DNA of 64,000 nucleotides from the NCBI GenBank assembly GCA_030532225.1, contig JAUNLQ010000001.1, forward strand, positions 186,001 through 250,000, written 5' to 3'. This document shows positions 35,718 to 43,506 of this stretch, one piece after another. Each line of letters opens with the position of its first letter. Position 1 is the first letter of the stretch. Under the pieces are notes generated by a model. The model made no database searches. It saw only the letters and a program-made list of their open reading frames with translations, and was not told the DNA's origin. Both the position numbers and the translations under genes were made by a program. This DNA comes from Bacillota bacterium. Lineage in GTDB: Bacteria; Bacillota; Clostridia; Tissierellales; Peptoniphilaceae.

Positions 35718-36463
35718 TAAACTTCCCTCCTTGCAAATATTCTATAGGATAAAAAGATTGAAAGCAAAGGCCAAATTATTAGCCAAGGGATTATTTTTAA
35801 ATCTAGGACTTGGTTAGTTGAAAGACTTTTCCCAAAAAAAGAAAACAAAGGAAAAATTAAGCCTAAGACCTTTATTAAAAAGTCAGGCAAAGTTTTTTGC
35901 AAATTAGTAATAAAGCCTGCAAGTAAGGCATAAAGAATATAGTGGCCAAGATAGGCTAGGGCTGGAGACTTGAAAACATAATACAGCAGATAGGTCAAGG
36001 AATTTATGGCAATTTGTACATGGTAGAAATAAAAGAATAGGGCAAAAAATATGGCCACTCCCTTAAATAAAGGGACTCCACAAGAATAATTTATATAGGC
36101 ATTTAGACCAAGGCAAACAAAGGCTGTAAAAAGTCCTAAGGCCAAAACTAAAAGCTGGTAAAAGACAAAGTCGTAAACTACAATTTGTAACTTAGAAAGA
36201 CCTTGGCTTAGTAAAAGTCTGTAATAATCATTAGACTTGCCTATAAAAATAATTACTAGGCTTGTTAAATTTGCTCCTACCATAATAAGGCTACTTATTG
36301 AAGCTAAAAAAGAAAAGCCTTCTTCAGTCTTAATATAATGGGTAACAGCTGCCTCCATTGAAACTAGCAAAAGAGCAGGGATGATAATCCCCGCTACAAT
36401 AAATACTTTTATTAAAATTGATTTTTTTGCTCTGAAAAATTCTGCCCTTATAAAGTTTAGCAT
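35717..36463 (-). CDS. ABC-2-type transporter permease subunit (second)
   Basis: A 248-aa membrane protein with six predicted spans, beginning MLNFIRAEFFRAKKS. The size and N-terminus match the LanE/LanG or BcrB class of ABC-2 permeases associated with lantibiotic or bacitracin self-immunity. Its start overlaps the ATPase stop and its end touches the kinase start. Low conservation prevents a more specific call. Confidence 0.8.
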   Translation of the reverse strand: MLNFIRAEFFRAKKSILIKVFIVAGIIIPALLLVSMEAAVTHYIKTEEGFSFLASISSLIMVGANLTSLVIIFIGKSNDYYRLLLSQGLSKLQIVVYDFVFYQLLVLALGLFTAFVCLGLNAYINYSCGVPLFKGVAIFFALFFYFYHVQIAINSLTYLLYYVFKSPALAYLGHYILYALLAGFITNLQKTLPDFLIKVLGLIFPLFSFFGKSLSTNQVLDLKIIPWLIIWPLLSIFLSYRIFARREV

Positions 36464-37365
36464 TAGTTTTCTCCTGTTAGGTCAATATAATAGTCTTCAA
36501 GGCTCTTGTGTTCTCTTATGACCTTGGACACTGCAATATTTTCTTCTACTAACTTTTTAACTATAGGATCTATATGGTCAACCTTGTCTAGGATTCTAAT
36601 TTCCCCTTCAGGCTGAACTTCAAAAGATTTTATCTTGAAGTTTTCTTCTAAAATGGCCACAGTTTTTTCTACTTGGTCAGTTTTTATTTCCACATAGTCT
36701 GATGCCTTTTGGTACAAGTCTTCTAGGCTAAGTTCTTCCTTGATTTGGCCCTTGTCTATAATGGCAATCTTAGTGGCCAAGTTGGCTAGCTCTGCTAGAA
36801 TATGAGAAGATATTAAAATTGTCACTCCATTTTCCCTAGAAAGTTTTTGTAAAAGCTTTCTTATTTGGACTATGCCTGCTGGGTCTATGCCAGAAGTAGG
36901 TTCGTCTAGGATTAGGATTTCTGGGTTGGACATTAGGGCTAGGCCCAGGGCCAGCCTTTGTTTCATACCTACAGAAAACTTCTTTACTTGCTTCTTGCCC
37001 ACATCTCCAAGGCCTACTAGGTCCAAGACCTGGTCGATTTTTTCCTTGCCTGGAATCCCCCTTTGGATCCTAAAATATTCTAGATTTTCCCTAGCAGATA
37101 AGTCGCCGAAAAGAGTGGGATTTTCTACTATAGCTGCCATTCTCTTTCTTTGGGTCCCAAGATTGTCCTTGCCAAAGATTTTAAGATCTCCTGATGTAGG
37201 CAGGCTTATGCCAGAAATTAATTTTAAAAGGGTAGACTTTCCTGCTCCGTTTTTTCCAACTATGCCGTAAATGTCTCCTTTTTCAACACTAATAGAACAG
37301 TCTTTTAAGGCATATTGGTCCTTGTATTTTTTACTTAAATTTTTTGTTTCAATAACTAAGGTCAT
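36463..37365 (-). CDS. ABC-2 transporter ATP-binding protein
   Basis: A 300-aa ATPase of the BcrA/LanF class. It has Walker A GKNGAGKSTLLK (residues about 38-49), signature FSVGMKQRLALGLALM, Walker B ILILDEPTSGID, the switch His in ISSHILAEL and a C-terminal extension of about 80 residues. It forms an exporter with the permeases on either side; role probably antimicrobial-peptide resistance or immunity, by family. Confidence 0.9.
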   Translation of the reverse strand: MTLVIETKNLSKKYKDQYALKDCSISVEKGDIYGIVGKNGAGKSTLLKLISGISLPTSGDLKIFGKDNLGTQRKRMAAIVENPTLFGDLSARENLEYFRIQRGIPGKEKIDQVLDLVGLGDVGKKQVKKFSVGMKQRLALGLALMSNPEILILDEPTSGIDPAGIVQIRKLLQKLSRENGVTILISSHILAELANLATKIAIIDKGQIKEELSLEDLYQKASDYVEIKTDQVEKTVAILEENFKIKSFEVQPEGEIRILDKVDHIDPIVKKLVEENIAVSKVIREHKSLEDYYIDLTGEN

Positions 37366-37376
37366 CCTAGTCCTCC

Positions 37377-38126
37377 TTAATAAATTTCTCTTTTTCTAAA
37401 GGCTATAAGGCCTGGAATTAAAAAGCCAACAAGTACATAAATCACTCCTACTCCAAGGATCTTTGGCCAGTCTGGGTCTACAGAAAAGCCATCTGGAGCA
37501 AAGGTCTGCAAAAGATTATGAGGTTGGATTTGCAAAAGTTTTAGAATATATTGGCCAAGAGGCTTTTCCATTGTAAAGGACAAGGCTATGTTTAAGACTG
37601 CTGGAATAATTGCAATATGACCTATAATGCCTAGGGCCTGAGAATTAAGTAAATAGGACAGGCCGAAAATTGCGTTGTTTAAGTTTAGGCTTAAAAGTAT
37701 TAACCTTACAAGAAAAAGTCCAAAGCCTTGGTAGGCTCCTTGAGGAACTGGGCTAAGGCCAGTAAGATCTGCAATAAAGGCTGTTACATAGGCCATGGCA
37801 CCTAAAATCAATGTTGTCACCACTGATATGGCCTGCATAGTTACCAGGTCATAAAAATACATTTGGCTCCTAGTCATACCGAAAGATAGAATTTGGACCC
37901 TAGTGTCCTTGGTCTTAAAGGCCAAAGCCATGGCTATAGAAATTACTATTAAAATTGCCACTATAGCTAAAAAGCTTAGGCCAGTCATAATGTCTACATA
38001 GTCTTGGCCAAAGGGTTTCCATACAGCCAACAAAAGGGCCATCATTCCAACACAAAAGATTAGAAACTTTTTATAAATAGGACTGTGGAAGGCCCTATAA
38101 AATTCTGCTTTAATATATTTTGTCAT
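37377..38126 (-). CDS. ABC-2-type transporter permease subunit (first)
   Basis: A 249-aa six-span permease beginning MTKYIKAEFYRAFHSP, similar in plan to the other permease of the operon. It is the first gene of permease-ATPase-permease-kinase, with AAGGAGG RBS. Upstream are three phased TATAAAG repeats that probably bind a response regulator. Confidence 0.8.
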   Translation of the reverse strand: MTKYIKAEFYRAFHSPIYKKFLIFCVGMMALLLAVWKPFGQDYVDIMTGLSFLAIVAILIVISIAMALAFKTKDTRVQILSFGMTRSQMYFYDLVTMQAISVVTTLILGAMAYVTAFIADLTGLSPVPQGAYQGFGLFLVRLILLSLNLNNAIFGLSYLLNSQALGIIGHIAIIPAVLNIALSFTMEKPLGQYILKLLQIQPHNLLQTFAPDGFSVDPDWPKILGVGVIYVLVGFLIPGLIAFRKREIY

Positions 38127-38190
38127 TTTTTCTTCCTCCTTGATTTCTAAACTAAGTATAAGACTTTTCAGCCTTAAGAGCTTGTAGAAT

Positions 38191-38220
38191 GTATAAAGGA
38201 TTTATAAAGAAAGTATAAAG
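38191..38220 (-). promoter_or_regulatory. Three direct repeats at 11-bp spacing (response-regulator operator candidate)
   Basis: On the plus strand GTATAAAG (38191), TTATAAAG (38202) and GTATAAAG (38213) begin exactly 11 bp apart. They place identical half-sites on one face of the helix, as OmpR-family regulators require. They lie 65-95 nt upstream of the ABC/kinase operon, just upstream of its TATACT -10. Confidence 0.6.
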
Positions 38221-38254
38221 GCAAGGGTCCCCTAAAGAACCCCTGCCTAAAAAC

Positions 38255-38479
38255 TTATTCTTGATCTTTTTTGTGGTGGACTATGGATATAAAAGACCCG
38301 TCTACTAGGATTTTTCTAACTCTTTTCTCAAAGTCTCTCCTAGTCATCCAAACCTGCCTGTCACAGCCTAAGCACTTTAGCTTAATGTCTGCTCCAGTTC
38401 TTTCTATTAGCCACTTGTTTTCTCCACAAGGATGGCCTTTTTTCATTGTAACTTGGTCTCCTACTTGGTAGTTTAGCAT
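38255..38479 (-). CDS. DUF951 family protein
   Basis: A 74-aa small protein of the conserved Firmicute DUF951 family, recognised by KKGHPCGENKWLI and GADIKLKCLGCDRQVWM; the Cys residues at about 18, 36 and 39 could bind zinc. Function is unknown; nucleic-acid binding has been suggested from its basic character. Its start overlaps the mscS stop by 1 nt, the usual neighbour of this family. Confidence 0.88.
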   Translation of the reverse strand: MLNYQVGDQVTMKKGHPCGENKWLIERTGADIKLKCLGCDRQVWMTRRDFEKRVRKILVDGSFISIVHHKKDQE

Positions 38480-39300
38480 TATTTATCACCTTGAATATTT
38501 ATAATAGGATGGTAAAGGCTAATGTCATTTTCCTTTAAAGCTTCAGCAATCATGGCCCTAAGCTTTCTTTGGTATTCATAAATCAGGCCGTTTTTTACTG
38601 TAGTCAAGATTAAAATACTAAAGTATCTGTCTTTAAAGGCAGAAATCCCTTTAACATCTGGTCCTAAAAGTATATTTGGATCTTGGTAGCCCTCTAGCTT
38701 ATCCCTTAAAATTTCCAAGATTAAGGCTGGATCATAGTCATTAGGTATATCAACTGTAAGGTTGACAATTTGGTTGGCCTTGGACCTGTTTTCTACATAT
38801 TCTATGCTGCCATTGGGAATAAAGTGGATGGCTCCAGTATCAAAGTCTTGGACCTTGGTAGTCCTAAGAGTAAAGTCTACAACATTGGCAGAAATTCCTT
38901 GAATTACAACTTCATCTCCAATATAGTACTGACCTTCAATAAGAATAAAAAGACCAGAAATAACATCCTTGACCAAGGACTGGGCCCCAAAAGCCAAGGC
39001 AACTCCACCAATACCTGCAGTTGCAATTAAAGACGAAGTGTTAACACCAAAAAAGTCTAAAATTGTAACTAAGGCCATAATAACAAAGACTACATTTATA
39101 ACGTTTTTTATTAAATTTATTGTAGTCTTCAAAACTTTTTCGTTAATTTTTGTTTTCTTTAATAGCTTTATTGCCACATAGCTTATTATTTTGGCCACTA
39201 AATACAAGATTACCAGGGTCAAAACCAAGTCTATAAGATCTAAAAGCATTTGATTTTCGATTTGGCCTGCAAAAAGCCATTGATTTAATTTCTTACTCAA
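38479..39300 (-). CDS. Small-conductance mechanosensitive channel (MscS family)
   Basis: A 273-aa MscS channel with three N-terminal membrane helices. The pore helix TM3 shows the glycine/alanine packing GIGGVALAFGAQSLVKDVISG (residues about 98-118), followed by the beta domain (YYIGDEV) and the C-terminal alpha-beta domain. It releases solutes on hypo-osmotic shock. It overlaps the upstream gene by 4 nt and the downstream one by 1 nt. Confidence 0.92.
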   Translation of the reverse strand: MSKKLNQWLFAGQIENQMLLDLIDLVLTLVILYLVAKIISYVAIKLLKKTKINEKVLKTTINLIKNVINVVFVIMALVTILDFFGVNTSSLIATAGIGGVALAFGAQSLVKDVISGLFILIEGQYYIGDEVVIQGISANVVDFTLRTTKVQDFDTGAIHFIPNGSIEYVENRSKANQIVNLTVDIPNDYDPALILEILRDKLEGYQDPNILLGPDVKGISAFKDRYFSILILTTVKNGLIYEYQRKLRAMIAEALKENDISLYHPIINIQGDK

Positions 39301-40355
39301 TTTTTCTCCTCTTCTATTAATTCAAATAAATACAATTCTGTGTTGTACTTGTGGGTTACTAAAAGTCCCTTGTCATTAGAGTCTACTCCATAAACTATAG
39401 ATTCAAAAGACTTAGTAAAGGTCCTTTGTTCGCCAACAAAGCCAACAATATCAGTAGGCCCCCATACAAAGTAGGACCCATCATGGACTAGAAGGCCAGA
39501 TGTGGTAATACCTATATCAACTGACTTATCAATAGTAAGGTCAGGATTAAAGAGGACTAACTTGTTGTCATAAAGAACTAGGATTTTTTTGTCCTCAAAG
39601 CGGTAGTCCTTGAAGTTTTTAAGCTCTACCTTTTTTCTTTCATTGCCTACAATATTGTAGAGGTTTTTGTTAGTAAGGGCCAAAAGCCTCTTGCCATAGA
39701 CCTTAGTTTCCAAAACAGTTTCGTTACCAAAGTCAAAAACTGAAGACTCCTTGCCATCTATAATAGAAAGAACTGACTTGTAAGAATAGTTTTCTGTAGT
39801 AATTTCACTAACATAGAGTTTAGAATTATCAATATCAAAATTAATTATAAATCTTTCTGTTTCATAAAGGGGAGACTCCTTGGCCCTGGTTTCTAGCTTG
39901 CTTAAACTTTCTAGCCTGCCTTCTTGGAGCTGGTCCTTTCTATGGACAAAAAAGCTGCCCTCTTTGTTAATTACAGAATAAACTGACCCAGTAAGCTCGA
40001 TTTTTTCCTTAAGATCTCCCAAGGAAGAATAAAGATAAAACACATTAAGCTGCTTGTCCAAAACACCAATTTCATTATTAAAAAAATAAATGTTAGTATA
40101 ATAACCGTTACCTAAAATTTCTTCTACCAGGTCTCCTTGGAGATTGTAAATCTTTATAGATGAGTTGTCCCAAGTTACTATAGAAGAATCTGTTAGCTTG
40201 GCCTTTTGGATTTCCACATCCTGCCAAATAGATTCAGTTTCCACCATTTTTACAGGTCTTTGCATTCTGTCTACTATTAATTTATTAAGAACAATAACCA
40301 AAAATATTAGCCCTAAAACTAAGAGCAAATACTTTGCCTTGCTTGTTTTTTTCAT
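39297..40355 (-). CDS. Membrane-anchored beta-propeller-like protein (DUF5711-like)
   Basis: A 352-aa protein with a single N-terminal membrane anchor (residues about 8-26) and an extracytoplasmic region of repeating short beta-strand blocks, such as SIKIYNLQGDLVEEI, VFYLYSSLGDLKEKI and VLFNPDLTIDKSVDI. This is consistent with a seven-bladed propeller; it resembles DUF5711 proteins from memory. Function unknown. It is first in an operon with mscS and DUF951 and divergent from rodA, with 91 nt between the starts, so it may serve the cell envelope. Confidence 0.65.
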   Translation of the reverse strand: MKKTSKAKYLLLVLGLIFLVIVLNKLIVDRMQRPVKMVETESIWQDVEIQKAKLTDSSIVTWDNSSIKIYNLQGDLVEEILGNGYYTNIYFFNNEIGVLDKQLNVFYLYSSLGDLKEKIELTGSVYSVINKEGSFFVHRKDQLQEGRLESLSKLETRAKESPLYETERFIINFDIDNSKLYVSEITTENYSYKSVLSIIDGKESSVFDFGNETVLETKVYGKRLLALTNKNLYNIVGNERKKVELKNFKDYRFEDKKILVLYDNKLVLFNPDLTIDKSVDIGITTSGLLVHDGSYFVWGPTDIVGFVGEQRTFTKSFESIVYGVDSNDKGLLVTHKYNTELYLFELIEEEKN

Positions 40356-40411
40356 CTGCCACCTCTGTAATTATTATAGCCTATGTTTAAAAGAATTAAC
40401 AAGTCCCCATC

Positions 40412-40440
40412 TTTACTTTAAAGCCATAATTTTATACAAT
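40412..40440 (+). promoter_or_regulatory. Promoter of rodA positioned for a leaderless transcript
   Basis: TTTACT (40412-40417) and TACAAT (40435-40440) are separated by 17 nt. Transcription would begin about 6-8 nt after the -10, that is at or next to the A of the start ATG at 40447. Confidence 0.6.
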
Positions 40441-40446
40441 GTATGC

Positions 40447-41556
40447 ATGGATAAAAGAGAAAATTTTTTTAAAGATATAGATTACAAGTTAATATTAACC
40501 ATATTAGCCTTGGTTCTTTATGGGTTTTTGGTCCTATCTTCAGCTACCAAAACTTTAGATGCTGGACCTAGAATCATGAGAAGCCAAAAAATTGCCACTG
40601 CCATTGGAGCCTTGGCCCTGGTGTTTTTAGGCTCTATAGACTACAGACACTGGAAGTATCTTTATAAGCTGATTTATATTGGCTCTGTTGCCTTGCTTTT
40701 GGCCACTGTTCTTTTTGGTATGGGCCCTCAACCTGGCTCTGACATCAGGTCTTGGCTTAGGATTGGCCCAGTAAGCTTTCAGCCTTCAGAGTTTGTAAAG
40801 ATCGCCTTTATAATTTGTTTGGCCTCTTATTTGGAAGAAGTTCACGAGGACCTAAACAAGCCTATAGTTTTGATTAAGGTTTTGGCCTTTGCCTTTTTGC
40901 CAATATTTTTGATTTTAAGACAACCTGATGCAGGAACTGCCATGGTTTATATGTTTATAACTGCTGTAATGTTGTTCTTGGCTGGTATTCATTGGAAGTA
41001 CATTGCCTTGGCTGGGATTTTGGCAGTAATTGCTGCTCCTATTATTTGGTTTTCCTTAGAGAACTACCAAAAGGACAGGTTTTTTGACTTCTTGGACCCT
41101 GAAGCCTCGCCAACTGGAACTGCCTGGCAGTATCTTCAAGGTAGAGTTGCCATAGGCTCTGGCCAGTTTTTAGGCAAGGGACTTTATAAGGGAACCCAGA
41201 CCCAGTTCGGCTTTATACCAGAAAGACAAAACGACTTTATCTTTCCAGTTGTAGCAGAAGAACTAGGCTTTGTAGGCGGCATAGCCTTAATTGGCCTTTA
41301 TTTATTTTTATTGTTTAGGATGTATAGAATTTCAAAAGAATCTATAGACTACTATGGATCCTTTATGGTTATTGGCATAGCAGCCATGTTTTTGTTCCAT
41401 ATATTTGAAAATATAGGAATGACCTTGGGAGTAGTGCCAATAACAGGAATACCACTGCCTTTTATATCCTCAGGAGGAACCTTCCAGCTAACAAATATGA
41501 TCATGATAGGATTAGTCTTGTCAGTGTCAGGACATAAGAATATAAAATACTTTTAG
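40447..41556 (+). CDS. rodA: RodA/FtsW/SpoVE-family peptidoglycan glycosyltransferase
   Basis: A 369-aa SEDS protein with about ten spans that polymerises lipid II. Signature segments are the conserved Asp-bearing loop LRQPDAGTAMVY, FDFLDPEASPTGTAWQ, ERQNDFIFPVVAEELGFVGG and the C-terminal GVVPITGIPLPFISSGG. The frame is open further upstream but that part is antisense to the propeller gene. I start at ATG 40447 (MDKRENFF), the first Met before the first membrane helix. No Shine-Dalgarno precedes it, and the -10 box ends only 6 nt before the ATG, so the mRNA may be leaderless. RodA is preferred over FtsW because of its length and isolated position. Confidence 0.92.
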   Translation: MDKRENFFKDIDYKLILTILALVLYGFLVLSSATKTLDAGPRIMRSQKIATAIGALALVFLGSIDYRHWKYLYKLIYIGSVALLLATVLFGMGPQPGSDIRSWLRIGPVSFQPSEFVKIAFIICLASYLEEVHEDLNKPIVLIKVLAFAFLPIFLILRQPDAGTAMVYMFITAVMLFLAGIHWKYIALAGILAVIAAPIIWFSLENYQKDRFFDFLDPEASPTGTAWQYLQGRVAIGSGQFLGKGLYKGTQTQFGFIPERQNDFIFPVVAEELGFVGGIALIGLYLFLLFRMYRISKESIDYYGSFMVIGIAAMFLFHIFENIGMTLGVVPITGIPLPFISSGGTFQLTNMIMIGLVLSVSGHKNIKYF

Positions 41557-41590
41557 AAACCAAGAGGAAAAATCCATCTTGGTTTTTTTG
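41557..41590 (+). terminator. Terminator of rodA
   Basis: AAACCAAGA pairs with TCTTGGTTT around a short loop and is followed by seven T residues. Confidence 0.85.
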
Positions 41591-41629
41591 TGTGCAAATT
41601 TTTAGACCATTGGATTTTTGTTTTCGCCG

Positions 41630-42440
41630 AACCAGCTTTTCAAGGGCGAAAGCCCTAAATTGCAAGGCAATTTAGGGACAAGAAAAAACAAATTACTGAA
41701 ATTAAATAAATTCCAGAAAAAAACCCTTCACTTCACCAGCTCCATGCAATGGCTCAAGCGGGCCAAGGAAGGGGTGGGTGTCGGGAGGGGAAGGATTCGG
41801 AGGTTCGAAGCCAAAATTTTTGATGATAAGATTAAATATTCTATAGCGAAAATTCCCCTAGCAAATGGCGATAGCTAAAATTGCGAAGCAATTTATAGAC
41901 AAGGAAAAAAACAAACTACTGAAATTAAATAAATTGCAGAAAAAAAGCCCTTCACTTCACCAGCTCCATGCAATGGCCGAAGCGGGTGAAGGAAGGGGTG
42001 GGTGTCGGGAGGGGAACGTGAGGGGGTTCGGCTCCCCTTAGTTCCCCTCATGACGTTGAGAATCTGTTAATTAAAGAAAAAGATTACGAGTCGCAATAAA
42101 GTATAGTATTGGCGAAGCTAAATTACAAAGTAATTATCGATAAAAAACAATTATAAAAAAATAACACTAGCTCTAGCAGGGGCGAAAGCCATAAATTGCA
42201 AGGCAATTTATGGACAAGGAAAAAACAAACTACTGAAATTAAATAAATTGCAGAAAAAAAGCCCTTCACTTCACCAGCTCCATGCAATGGCCGAAGCGGG
42301 TGAAGGAAGGGGTGGGTGTCGGGAGGGGAACGTGAGGGGGTTCGGCTCCCCTTAGTTCCCCTCATGACGTTGAGAATCTGTTAATTAAAGAAAAAGATTA
42401 CGAGTCGGATAAAATTTAGAAATCGGCGAAGCAAATCAAA
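41630..42440. repeat. GC-rich tandem repeat block (three large copies plus partial modules)
   Basis: This gene-free block of about 810 bp holds three large copies of a structured repeat. Copies B (41911-42093) and C (42225-42407) are identical over 183 bp and 314 bp apart; copy A starts at 41688 and diverges after about 41800. Each copy has an AT-rich head followed by a conspicuously GC-rich part with several inverted repeats (for example GGGGGTTCGGCTCCCC). Small hairpin modules of the form GGCGAAGC...AATTGC...GCAATT recur about five times at 41645, 41868, 42110, 42180 and 42423. Short frames across it carry no domain. It may be a dispersed intergenic element or a structured RNA; I do not recognise it. 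Confidence 0.8.
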
Positions 42441-42448
42441 AGTAATTT

Positions 42449-42496
42449 CAAAAAAATCTCTGTAAGGGGATATTTCTTATCCTCCTACAGAGATTT
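42449..42496 (-). terminator. Strong terminator of the LCP gene
   Basis: On the minus strand AAATCTCTGTA pairs with TACAGAGATTT around an inner GGATA/TATCC stem and is followed by TTTTTTTG. Confidence 0.88.
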
Positions 42497-42503
42497 TACT
42501 AGC

Positions 42504-43397
42504 TTATTTTAATCCCATTTCTATTAAGGTATTTGCCATGCCTGTTTCGTCATAGACAAAATAGGATACTTGGTTTATATATTGGCCTTTACCTGGTAGG
42601 GTGTAGGTTTCTATTTTGTCGCTGTTTATTTTCCTAGCCAGATTCAAGCCACTTAGCATATCATCTACTGGTATGTTAGTGTCCACCTTGTCTATAAAAA
42701 TATTTATTAGCTTTGGCATTTTCAAGATATTTTTCCCTTGGAGAACTTGTTTGGCAAATTCTTTTATAAAGTACTGCTGGCTTTCTATTCTACCTACGTC
42801 ACCATTTTCATATTGGGCTGTGTAGTCGTTGTTTTTTCTCCATCTTAAAAATTCCATGGCCTTTTGGCCGTCTAGGACTTGTTGGCCTTCATAAAGGTCT
42901 ACTGTAAAATCTACACTTGGGTCTGAGTATTCCATTCTCCTTGGTACATAGATGTCCACTCCTCCTATGGCATCTACCATTTCCTCTACTGCCCTGTAGT
43001 CAACCCTAGCATAGTATTTTATGTCTGTGTCTAATAGGGCGTTTATAGATTCTAGGGCCATGTCCACTCCTCCATAGGAATGGGCGTGGTTGATCTTGTC
43101 TTTTTTTCCCTTCACATAGGTTCTAGTGTCCCTTGGTATGGACAAAATTTTTACTGTGCCTGAATCAAAGTCTGCCTTGGCTACCATTATGGTGTCTGAT
43201 CTAATGCCCTTTTGGTCTCCTGCATCTAGGCTGTCAACTCCCAAAACCACAAAGGTCAATTCTTGTCCATCTAAATCTGTTTTTGGCAAGATGTCTTGAA
43301 GCAAGTCGCCATTAAAGTAGGCAAAGGCTCCTAGACCTGCAACAAGTATAAGTATTAATAAAAGACTGATAAAAAAAGTCTTAAAGAATCTTCTCAT
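42504..43397 (-). CDS. LytR-CpsA-Psr (LCP) family wall glycopolymer ligase
   Basis: A 297-aa extracytoplasmic protein with one N-terminal anchor (residues about 9-29). The LCP domain shows GVDSLDAGDQKGIRSDTIMVA, the conserved SIPRDTRTYV, KINHAHSYGG, IGGVDIYVPRRMEY and FLRWRKNNDY, including the Arg/Asp residues that bind the pyrophosphate lipid and Mg2+. The family transfers teichoic acids or capsule from lipid carriers to peptidoglycan. It is preceded by its own promoter and a 20-bp inverted repeat. Confidence 0.92.
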   Translation of the reverse strand: MRRFFKTFFISLLLILILVAGLGAFAYFNGDLLQDILPKTDLDGQELTFVVLGVDSLDAGDQKGIRSDTIMVAKADFDSGTVKILSIPRDTRTYVKGKKDKINHAHSYGGVDMALESINALLDTDIKYYARVDYRAVEEMVDAIGGVDIYVPRRMEYSDPSVDFTVDLYEGQQVLDGQKAMEFLRWRKNNDYTAQYENGDVGRIESQQYFIKEFAKQVLQGKNILKMPKLINIFIDKVDTNIPVDDMLSGLNLARKINSDKIETYTLPGKGQYINQVSYFVYDETGMANTLIEMGLK

Positions 43398-43432
43398 TTT
43401 CCTTCTCTTTCCTAAAAATTTTTTCAGTCTTT

Positions 43433-43461
43433 ATCATAGTTTATTTATTTAATAAAAGCAA
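43433..43461 (-). promoter_or_regulatory. Promoter of the LCP gene
   Basis: On the minus strand TTGCTT (43456-43461) and TATGAT (43433-43438) are 17 nt apart, about 35 nt before the start. Confidence 0.65.
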
Positions 43462-43470
43462 ATGAATTTT

Positions 43471-43490
43471 TTGTGTATTTGTTTACACAA
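43471..43490. promoter_or_regulatory. Perfect inverted repeat upstream of the LCP promoter
   Basis: TTGTGTA (43471-43477) and TACACAA (43484-43490) form a perfect 7-bp palindrome with a 6-nt spacer, about 10 nt upstream of the -35. It also lies 16 nt after the response-regulator stop. No U-run follows, so an operator is more likely than a terminator. Confidence 0.4.
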
Positions 43491-43506
43491 TTCTTAAGAA
43501 ACAAAC

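Noticed and set aside
41618..41878. 86-codon plus-strand frame across repeat copy A
   Set aside because: No RBS and no domain; it exists only because of the repeat composition.
42123..42365. 80-codon minus-strand frame in the GC-rich repeat (MRGTKGSRTPSR...)
   Set aside because: It lies wholly within a repeat copy and its junction; the proline/arginine-rich start comes from GC-rich hairpins and there is no RBS. Similar frames in repeats are commonly over-annotated.
41630..42440. CRISPR array
   Set aside because: The units are about 180-300 bp, only three in number, with irregular spacing and no cas genes nearby.
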